This document shows positions 14,218-19,630 of a stretch of 19,630 nt of DNA, piece by piece. The position numbers and the translations under genes are program-made. This DNA comes from Candidatus Nanohalarchaeota archaeon. Lineage in GTDB: Archaea > EX4484-52. The stretch spans positions 1 to 19,630 of the forward strand of contig QMVB01000011.1 of assembly GCA_003660905.1 (NCBI GenBank), read 5' to 3'. The notes under the pieces are model-generated. The model did not search any database and was not told the DNA's origin. It saw only the letters and a program-made list of their open reading frames with translations. The first letter of the stretch is position 1. The number at the start of each line of letters is the position of its first letter.

Positions 14218-14889
14218 TTAAAAAAAACCAAATCTTTTTGCCGCAAACAGGCCTTTTTCCTTTATTTCAAAATTTATTTTTTTCCCCTCAGGGCAGAACC
14301 TGTGCTTTACTATATTAGCGCATCGGATATTGTCTCCTGTTTTTTCAAGCTTTATTATTGTCTTTGAAAAATATCGCGGTATGTCTCTTCCGACAAGTTC
14401 GACATCGCCTGTATCAAAATCAGCATAGACCTGATTTGTGACAAATACAGGAATTTTCCTGGTCTCTGCCATTTTTGAGAGAATATAAAACTGCTTTGTT
14501 AGTTTGTAGTTTGCATCTGCAATATTGTCGTGCAGAATTAGCCTGTAGAGCGAGACAATAGAGTCCACTGCAACAAATCCGATATCTTTATCTATGTCTT
14601 TTTCTGCCAATTGGGTCATTTTCAGCTGCTCATCAAATGTTTTTGGATGATATATATGCACATTATCCAAATCTTCTTTTTTGTGCATCTGAATAAATCG
14701 TTCGGGTGTGAATCCGTTTTCACTGTCAATATAAATGACTTTTTTGCCTCTCTTTATGCAGTTTACGCACAGCTGCATTGCCATGTTTGATTTTCCGCTG
14801 CCTGCTTCGCCATAGCAGTTTGTGATGATTCCATCCTCCAGAGCTCCGCCTATGGCTTTGTCAAGTTCTTCAATGTTGAATGAAATCAT
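14218..14889 (-). CDS. radB: RadB, RecA/RadA-family recombination mediator
   Basis: RadB is an archaeal RadA paralogue consisting only of the ATPase core, thought to help RadA in recombinational repair. The 223-aa length is typical and it lacks the N-terminal HhH domain of RadA. Walker A is GEAGSGKS (27-34) and Walker B is GFVAVDS (104-110). The ending FCPEGKKINFEIKEKGL is characteristic of RadB, as is VTNQVYAD. The start MISFNIEELDKAIGGALEDG matches RadB starts. It is convergent with the trp operon and follows a membrane protein gene on the same strand by 32 bases, with its own TATA. Confidence 0.92.
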   Translation of the reverse strand: MISFNIEELDKAIGGALEDGIITNCYGEAGSGKSNMAMQLCVNCIKRGKKVIYIDSENGFTPERFIQMHKKEDLDNVHIYHPKTFDEQLKMTQLAEKDIDKDIGFVAVDSIVSLYRLILHDNIADANYKLTKQFYILSKMAETRKIPVFVTNQVYADFDTGDVELVGRDIPRYFSKTIIKLEKTGDNIRCANIVKHRFCPEGKKINFEIKEKGLFAAKRFGFF

Positions 14890-14908
14890 ATATCTACCTA
14901 TAAGAGAA

Positions 14909-14917
14909 ATATAAAAA
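14909..14917 (-). promoter_or_regulatory. TATA box for radB
   Basis: The minus strand reads TTTTTATAT, centred about 24 nt before the radB ATG at 14889, predicting a leaderless transcript independent of the upstream membrane protein gene. Confidence 0.5.
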
Positions 14918-14921
14918 GATA

Positions 14922-15920
14922 TTAAGAAGTATTGCTTTCCTGCTTCTTATCCAGTGAATGAGTGCCTTTGAGCAGCATAACTGCCATCAAAGAAGAAAAC
15001 AGTGCAATAATCGAGCCGCAGAAAGAAAAAATAAAAAATATAACAAAACCTGCTATCAAAAAATAATATTCCTTGAATATGTTTATTAAAAAATCTGCCT
15101 GTTCAAATATTTGATTTTGCCCATTTTGCGGGCGTAATTCACTCATATTTTCCAAATCCAAATTCAACGCCCCTATATTCAAACCAGAATAACTTTGATT
15201 TATTTTCTCTCTCACAAAAACACTGCTGCGATTAATTGAATCAATGCATGCTATTTTTTCTTCACGGTTCAATAATGTATCATTATGTATGCTTTGCATT
15301 ATCCACAGGCTTGCCATGTCTGCTGTTCGGAATGCATTTTGCTTTTGCATTTCCATTGCCATATCAACTACATTGTCCAATTCAACAGATGCATTTTCCA
15401 TATCAAATCTTGTTTTTCCAAAGACCTCCATTCCCGATATGTCAACAGCAAGCAATGCAACAAGAACAGCAAAGAAAAAACTAATCAAAAAAAAGTATTT
15501 GTGCGTATTTGATTTAATTATCATAAATGCCCTCATGTAATTTACACGCTTGAATTCATCCACTTCTTTTGATATATTGTTCATAAACCAATAAAAACAG
15601 CATCCTGTCAAAAAGGAAAATAACAGACCATATAAAACAGGAATTTTTAACCCAATCAAAGCAAACAACCCGATAAAAACAATGCCTGCTGTGAATACAC
15701 TGTTTTTTTTGTCCTCTCTCAATATGCTTGAAGATGCTATAATCGCAATGAAAAGAGAGAAAAACAATGCAAACAACAGTACATTGCCGACAGAAATGCC
15801 TGCATAATTCATAGCCAATGCATATAATATCGTATCCCGCCCGATATTGGCATTATTAAGAAAAAATAGGCTTAATGCAAAAAAAACAGATGCAATTACT
15901 TTTTCTTTCAAATATATCAT
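14922..15920 (-). CDS. hypothetical polytopic membrane protein with a large soluble loop
   Basis: The 332-aa protein is unrecognised. It has five N-terminal hydrophobic segments (about 7-23, 43-64, 75-92, 94-113 and 141-159), then a hydrophilic domain of about 120 residues (160-280) with many Asn, Glu and Met and two cysteine-free helices, then one or two final segments (about 286-317) and a polar tail. Topology suggests the large domain lies outside if the N-terminus is inside. It shares a 48-base divergent promoter with the secreted lamin-tail protein at 15969, so the two may work at the cell surface together; this is inference from context only. Confidence 0.7.
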   Translation of the reverse strand: MIYLKEKVIASVFFALSLFFLNNANIGRDTILYALAMNYAGISVGNVLLFALFFSLFIAIIASSSILREDKKNSVFTAGIVFIGLFALIGLKIPVLYGLLFSFLTGCCFYWFMNNISKEVDEFKRVNYMRAFMIIKSNTHKYFFLISFFFAVLVALLAVDISGMEVFGKTRFDMENASVELDNVVDMAMEMQKQNAFRTADMASLWIMQSIHNDTLLNREEKIACIDSINRSSVFVREKINQSYSGLNIGALNLDLENMSELRPQNGQNQIFEQADFLINIFKEYYFLIAGFVIFFIFSFCGSIIALFSSLMAVMLLKGTHSLDKKQESNTS

Positions 15921-15935
15921 ACAAATAAATGAAGT

Positions 15936-15950
15936 AAATATATTTAAAAG
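15936..15950. promoter_or_regulatory. single symmetric TATA element between two divergent genes
   Basis: AAATATATTTAAAAG sits at the middle of the 48-base gap between starts at 15920 (minus) and 15969 (plus). On the minus strand 15941-15948 reads TTTAAATA, a perfect archaeal box A centred at 15944.5. On the plus strand the same bases read TATTTAAA. Both ATGs are about 24 nt from the centre, fitting leaderless transcription in both directions from one box. Confidence 0.55.
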
Positions 15951-15968
15951 CTACTCAACATTTCGTCT

Positions 15969-18521
15969 ATGAAGAAATTAATAATTTTTGTGTTTTTTCT
16001 TTTATTTTCATCTTTCTTTATTCCCTGTTTTGGGCAGGTCGTGATTAATGAAGTAATGCCTAACCCAGAAAGCGATGTTTATGATGAATGGATAGAAATT
16101 TATAATCCAGAAAATATGATATTAAATCTTTCAAACTGGAATATTGAAGATAATAGCCCAAACAATTCTAATGAAATAACTTGCTATAATATTGGAAATT
16201 GTTCATTAATTACAAATTCAACATACTTTATCGTAATTGGCAAAAATGCAAATATCACAAGAATTACTAATAAAAACATTACTTATTTTTATGTAGATAG
16301 CACTTGCATCGGCAATAAGTTAAATAATAATGGAGATATAATAATATTCTATAAGTCCTCTTATTCAACAAATTTTAGTTACAATTATTCAGAAAAAGGA
16401 AACTCTTTTGCAGGATTTCCAGACGGAAGCACTGATTTTACTTTATGTTCAACTCCTACGCCAGGAGAGAAAAATAATTGTTCTTCCTCTAGTGAAGAGG
16501 AGCCTAAAACAGATGCTGAACTGAATCTGAAAATTAGCTTAAACAAGAATTTTTTTAGCATTGGAGATAAAGTAACTGTTATCGGGAATATAACCAATAC
16601 TTTTAATACAACCATAAACGGAACTTTATCCATAAAATTCAAACGCATTGATATGGACACCTATCCATCTGATTGGATTATCATTAATCAAAATCTCCCT
16701 ATCCACATTGATGTAACAAATTTAAGCGATATTGTTGATAATCTGACATGGAGCATTCCGGAGAATACCCTTGCAGGAGAATACAAATGCTACGCAAGAT
16801 TTAACCTTGATGAATCTTCCAAAAACAAGACGGGCAAATCATACATCATATCCACTGCTTTTTTTAATTATGCAGGCATAGGAAACATCTTTATAGACTC
16901 ATGGAACATTTCCAGCTTAAATCTGGCGATAAACGATACATTAAATGCAACTATAATCGTAACAAACAATGAATCAAAGCCGTACAATGTAAGCGCATAT
17001 ATGATTATTGAAAAATTGAAAACCGCAACAGGCGGAGAATCTAATGAAGTAATATATTGCAATACGACTAGTATAATGAACAATACAAGCCACAGTATAA
17101 CCTGCAACTGGACAGTTCCGCATGATTCAATAACCCAAATCGTAAAAATATATTCGAAAATAATTTTCAATGTCGGAGAAGAGATGATTGAAAAATTAGG
17201 AGAAAAAAAAACAATAGACATCGTCGGTCTGCCTGATTTAGGAGAGCCGAAATTTGAATTAAAAACAAGTGAATTAAATATTTTGTTCAATTCTTTTTCA
17301 ATAGCGCACACTGTATTTTCATCAGGCAATTACAATCAGGACTTTAAGTTTGTCTGCTATGGCTATCCAAAAAAAGTTTTGGCAGACCTGAACGGAGCAA
17401 AAATAACAAGTGATTTTTGCAATAAAAATACAGCAATTTTAATAAATGCACAGAGAAACAAAACATACAATATTTTTATTCCTGTATTTGCATATCCAAA
17501 TTGCGATGAATATTATAGTATGGGACAATACAGCGGATATTGCCGGCTCTGCAAATACAATCCGAATGAAAACAAGTGGGAATATTATTCTTCACATTCT
17601 AACTACAAGAGCGAATTTACAATCAATATAAACGGGCAAAATGAATGCCAAACAAAAATAATTACTCAATCCAGCGGTTGTTCTGAGAATTATGAAGAAT
17701 CTGCACAGGCAAATAGCCAATATATTTTTGAAAAAGTAATTGCTCCGCAATTAGCAAAGCGCAATGAAAAAATCAATATATCTTTTACCCTGAAAAACAC
17801 CGAATCCAAAACAAAAATATGCACGGTAAAATCATATATTTATTTATTGCAAAAAACTGCAAACATCGGCGGATGGAGCCCAAATGAAAAAGAAATCAGT
17901 CTTGAAGCATATGAGTCCAAAAAAATCATTCTGGAAAATACAATAAAGGAAGATATCGAAGAAGGACTTTACAATTACAGAATAAGGATTACTGATGAGG
18001 CAACCGGCAAAAAAACCGATTCTACTTCCGGTATTGAAATCAAAGGAATCCTGAAACAAAATGAAAGCACAGGCAGTGGCATAAAAACGCAAAAACCAAC
18101 CCAATACAATGAGGCAGAACTGGATTGTTCAAATACTGAAGATAAAATAAAAGTCGTGCTCAAAAACAGGCATGAACAGGAAATCAATTTCACTTTGCAT
18201 GTTTTTGGCTTAATGGAAAAAGAAAAAACATATTCTATTAAACGGCAAAAAACGCTTTATTTCAACAACAAAAATGCGGAGTCAAAAATATTTTTTATTG
18301 CAGAATATGTTTTTGAAAATGAAAAAAAATACATTGCCTGCGCCCTTCTGCCTGGCAAGGCAAATGAGACGGGCATCTTTGAAGATATTCCCCTTCCTGA
18401 ATACAACGCTCCTTTAATGCAGGAAAACAAGATAACCGGCAGGATAATTCATGTGAAAAAGAAAGGGATAATCAATACTTTTGCAGACTGGATAAAAATG
18501 ATTTTTATATCACTGAAATAA
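15969..18521 (+). CDS. large secreted protein with N-terminal lamin-tail domain
   Basis: The 850-aa protein begins with a signal peptide (about 1-22: MKKLIIFVFFLLFSSFF, cleavage near CFGQ). A lamin-tail domain follows (about 23-135), recognisable from VVINEVMPNPESDVYDEWIE, YNPEN, LNLSNWNIED and YFIVIGKN. A Ser/Glu-rich linker (about 167-180) leads to several Ig-like beta-sandwich repeats of CARDB type (for example NITNTFNTTINGTLSI, IVTNNESKPYNVSAYM and FTLKNTESKTKICTVKSYIYL). Many N-x-S/T sequons suggest heavy N-glycosylation, and several Cys occur in pairs. No transmembrane anchor is evident; the C-terminus is basic with a hydrophobic amphipathic end. Lamin-tail domains are common in secreted archaeal and bacterial proteins and may mediate surface attachment. 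Exact role unknown. Confidence 0.8.
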   Translation: MKKLIIFVFFLLFSSFFIPCFGQVVINEVMPNPESDVYDEWIEIYNPENMILNLSNWNIEDNSPNNSNEITCYNIGNCSLITNSTYFIVIGKNANITRITNKNITYFYVDSTCIGNKLNNNGDIIIFYKSSYSTNFSYNYSEKGNSFAGFPDGSTDFTLCSTPTPGEKNNCSSSSEEEPKTDAELNLKISLNKNFFSIGDKVTVIGNITNTFNTTINGTLSIKFKRIDMDTYPSDWIIINQNLPIHIDVTNLSDIVDNLTWSIPENTLAGEYKCYARFNLDESSKNKTGKSYIISTAFFNYAGIGNIFIDSWNISSLNLAINDTLNATIIVTNNESKPYNVSAYMIIEKLKTATGGESNEVIYCNTTSIMNNTSHSITCNWTVPHDSITQIVKIYSKIIFNVGEEMIEKLGEKKTIDIVGLPDLGEPKFELKTSELNILFNSFSIAHTVFSSGNYNQDFKFVCYGYPKKVLADLNGAKITSDFCNKNTAILINAQRNKTYNIFIPVFAYPNCDEYYSMGQYSGYCRLCKYNPNENKWEYYSSHSNYKSEFTININGQNECQTKIITQSSGCSENYEESAQANSQYIFEKVIAPQLAKRNEKINISFTLKNTESKTKICTVKSYIYLLQKTANIGGWSPNEKEISLEAYESKKIILENTIKEDIEEGLYNYRIRITDEATGKKTDSTSGIEIKGILKQNESTGSGIKTQKPTQYNEAELDCSNTEDKIKVVLKNRHEQEINFTLHVFGLMEKEKTYSIKRQKTLYFNNKNAESKIFFIAEYVFENEKKYIACALLPGKANETGIFEDIPLPEYNAPLMQENKITGRIIHVKKKGIINTFADWIKMIFISLK

Positions 18522-18526
18522 TTTCA

Positions 18527-18955
18527 TCAATTCATTCTGTAAGACGATAAGGAATCTATCTCAAAAAATAATTCTTTAAACACCATTAAAGCTCCGTTTT
18601 CAACATCCTCTTTTACATCAATTATATATTTATCTTGGAAATTATATTCAAGGTAGTTCGAGTATAGCAAGAATATTCCGCTCCATGAATTAAAATCATT
18701 ATATCCTTCTTATTTTTGGAATATCCTTTTATCTTTTTAAAATATTTATGAATCTGTTTGTATTTTCTGCCGATATTTTCCTGCACAACTTTCTCTTGAT
18801 AATATGCCGGATTATCGAGATTCTTCAGAATCTTGATAAATTCAAATCTAATCTCATCAAAAACTTCATCTACTTTTTTTAAGAATTTTTCAAGTAATTT
18901 TATGTTTAAGTTTATATTTCTGTTTAGATTAAGTTCCTTGAGAACGCATTCAAAT
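18527..18955 (-). pseudogene. C-terminal remnant of an unidentified gene, frameshifted
   Basis: On the minus strand, protein-like sequence runs in two frames. From about 18955 down to about 18710 it reads a Lys-rich helical segment (LLEKFLKKVDEVFDEI, ILKNLDNPAYYQEKVV, IGRKYKQIHKYFKKIKGY). The coding then shifts to another frame (GYNDFNSWSGIFLLYSNYLE, IIDVKEDVENGALMVFKEL) ending at TGA 18527-18529. One frame continues into a stop after SKINI, so an indel near 18705-18715 is needed to join them. There is no start codon before the segment meets the broken aroB' at about 18955. A 216-aa open frame across 18622-19272 exists only because it continues antisense over the aroB' and chorismate mutase remnants. 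Family not recognised. Confidence 0.5.
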
Positions 18956-19179
18956 AAAATCGAAAAGCGTCCGATGATGCTTGTAGAAGCCTGCACATAG
19001 AATAAGAAACTATTATTGATATTGCAGAATGCAAAGACGATACACCTTGTAAAACCAAACGGCAAACTATATCTGTAGGAGAGATAAAAACCGGCGACGA
19101 AGTGCTGGTTTATACAGAAAGCGCAGGCAGGCATTTTGGCATGAAGATAGAGGAAGCCATAAAAAAGAGAAGGGGATAA
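18956..19179 (+). pseudogene. aroB': remnant of archaeal 3-dehydroquinate synthase II (AroB')
   Basis: The C-terminal ~75 residues of the archaeal DHQ synthase II, which makes 3-dehydroquinate in the archaeal shikimate route, are readable: KIEKRPMMLVEA, then LQNAKTIHLVKPNGK, then TISVGEIKTGDEVLVY and GRHFGMKIEEAI, ending at TAA 19177-19179. There are three lesions. The N-terminal ~3/4 is missing. An in-frame TAG occurs at 18998-19000, aligned within the loop between LVEA and ILQNA with no gap. A one-base loss in the A-run at 19064-19066 puts the last 38 residues in another frame. Together these make it a pseudogene. It precedes a broken chorismate mutase with an overlapping TAATG, as in an original operon. 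Confidence 0.85.
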
Positions 19180-19465
19180 TGCATACGATACTGAATTAGA
19201 GGGATTAAGAAGACAGATAGACGCGATTGACAAAAACCTATCGGAACTTCTGGAAAAGAGGTTTGAACTCACAGGAAAAGCAGGGATTTACAAGAAGGAT
19301 CACAATATGCCTTCATGCTCAGAAGATAGAGAAAGCTTTCTTTTCAAAGAAAGGAAAAAACTTGCAGAATAATTAAATCTCAACATAGAATTGATGAAAG
19401 CTATATTTAGATTAATCTTAGCAAGGGTTAAGGAAAATCACGAAGAAGTCAAGAATCAAAAATGA
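19179..19465 (+). pseudogene. chorismate mutase (AroQ type), frameshifted start and internal stop
   Basis: The reading frame from 19181 gives an almost complete AroQ-fold chorismate mutase (chorismate to prephenate): ELEGLRRQIDAIDKNLSELL, EKRFELTGKAGIYKK, DRESFLFKERKKLAE, then TAA at 19370-19372, then LNLNIELMKAIFRLILARV in the same frame to TGA 19463-19465. The TAA replaces what is normally a Glu codon in LAEEL. The only ATG (19179, overlapping the aroB' TAA) is in a different frame, giving MHTILN then stop, so a base was lost right after the start codon. Total length (~95 codons) matches an intact single-domain enzyme. Two independent lesions make a working product unlikely. Confidence 0.85.
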
Positions 19466-19484
19466 TTTTAACTGCTATACATTC

Positions 19485-19496
19485 TTTTTTATACTT
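19485..19496 (+). promoter_or_regulatory. TATA box for the oxidoreductase gamma subunit
   Basis: TTTTTTATACTT is centred about 29 nt before the ATG at 19520, fitting a start of transcription at or just before the start codon. A second AT element, TTATATAAT (19502-19510), is too close to be its TATA. Confidence 0.45.
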
Positions 19497-19519
19497 TTTC
19501 ATTATATAATGCATAGACT

Positions 19520-19630
19520 ATGATAAAAATAAGATTCAATGGCAGGGGCGGGCAAGGCGCAAAGACAGCCGCCCTGTTGCTGGTAGAAGCAGCAATAAGA
19601 AAAGGGAAATACATACAGGCATTTCCTGAA
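19520..19630 (+). CDS. porG: pyruvate/2-oxoacid:ferredoxin oxidoreductase gamma subunit (partial, N-terminus)
   Basis: The first 37 codons are present and run off the window. MIKIRFNGRGGQGAKTAA followed by LLLVEAAIRKGKYIQAFPE is the highly conserved N-terminus of the gamma subunit/domain of pyruvate:ferredoxin oxidoreductase and its 2-oxoacid relatives, where the GRGGQG loop binds CoA/TPP-side phosphate elements. These enzymes oxidise 2-oxoacids to acyl-CoA, reducing ferredoxin, in the cytoplasm. Which substrate (pyruvate, 2-oxoglutarate or 2-oxoisovalerate) cannot be told from this fragment, so the symbol is tentative. A TATA about 29 nt upstream suggests this is the first gene of its operon. 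Confidence 0.85.
   Translation, partial: MIKIRFNGRGGQGAKTAALLLVEAAIRKGKYIQAFPE

Noticed and set aside
18998..19000. TAG as a pyrrolysine codon in AroB'
   Set aside because: The gene also has a frameshift and lacks most of its N-terminus, and the partner gene has a TAA stop, so simple decay explains it better than recoding.
18622..19272. 216-aa minus-strand open frame as an intact gene
   Set aside because: Its N-terminal half is antisense to recognisable AroB' and chorismate mutase coding, and its C-terminus stops early by frameshift; only 18527-18955 looks coding on this strand.

Overview
The window comes from an AT-rich archaeal chromosome. The evidence is an archaeal-type ribosomal stalk protein L10 (aL10/P0), an RPA-like ssDNA-binding protein, RadB, the archaeal purine enzyme PurP (twice), a TrmB-type regulator, remnants of the archaeal 3-dehydroquinate synthase II, and TATA boxes instead of bacterial -35/-10 promoters. 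Many genes have a TATA box about 25 nt before the start codon, which predicts leaderless mRNAs. Compact genes, 4-20 nt overlaps and many small membrane proteins without recognisable relatives would suit a small-genome or uncultured archaeon, possibly DPANN-like; the exact lineage cannot be fixed from this window.

Layout. 1-1836: aL10 and a single-pass membrane protein, both on the minus strand. 1911-5061: a plus-strand operon of membrane protein, coiled-coil protein, RPA and PurP. 5111-7570: a polytopic membrane protein, a small Cys-rich membrane-anchored protein (minus) and a divergent second PurP-family protein. 7567-9310: a minus-strand, very AT-rich pair, an EgtD-like methyltransferase and a TrmB-like regulator. 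9311-10350: an AT-rich stretch with a well-promoted 41-codon gene, a possible decayed ORF, a possible 34-aa peptide and a small winged-helix protein. 10351-14009: a tight trpD-trpC-trpB-trpA operon whose first gene overlaps the winged-helix gene. 14218-15920: RadB and a membrane protein (minus). 15969-18521: a large secreted protein with a lamin-tail domain. 18527-19465: a graveyard of three broken genes (an unknown minus-strand gene, 3-dehydroquinate synthase II, chorismate mutase). 19520 to the end: the start of a pyruvate/2-oxoacid:ferredoxin oxidoreductase gamma subunit.

How it fits together. The last four tryptophan-pathway genes are open and translationally coupled, but trpE, trpG and trpF are absent here, and two genes of chorismate metabolism nearby are clearly inactivated. 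TrpD and TrpC also differ from the classical enzymes at substrate or catalytic positions. The cell may therefore feed the trp operon from anthranilate, an intermediate or indole obtained outside, or use shikimate genes elsewhere. The small winged-helix protein translated just before trpD is a natural candidate for a local trp regulator. Two divergent gene pairs (5946/6425 and 14922/15969) share one near-symmetric TATA element placed almost exactly midway between the two start codons.

No rRNA, tRNA, CRISPR array or insertion sequence was seen.
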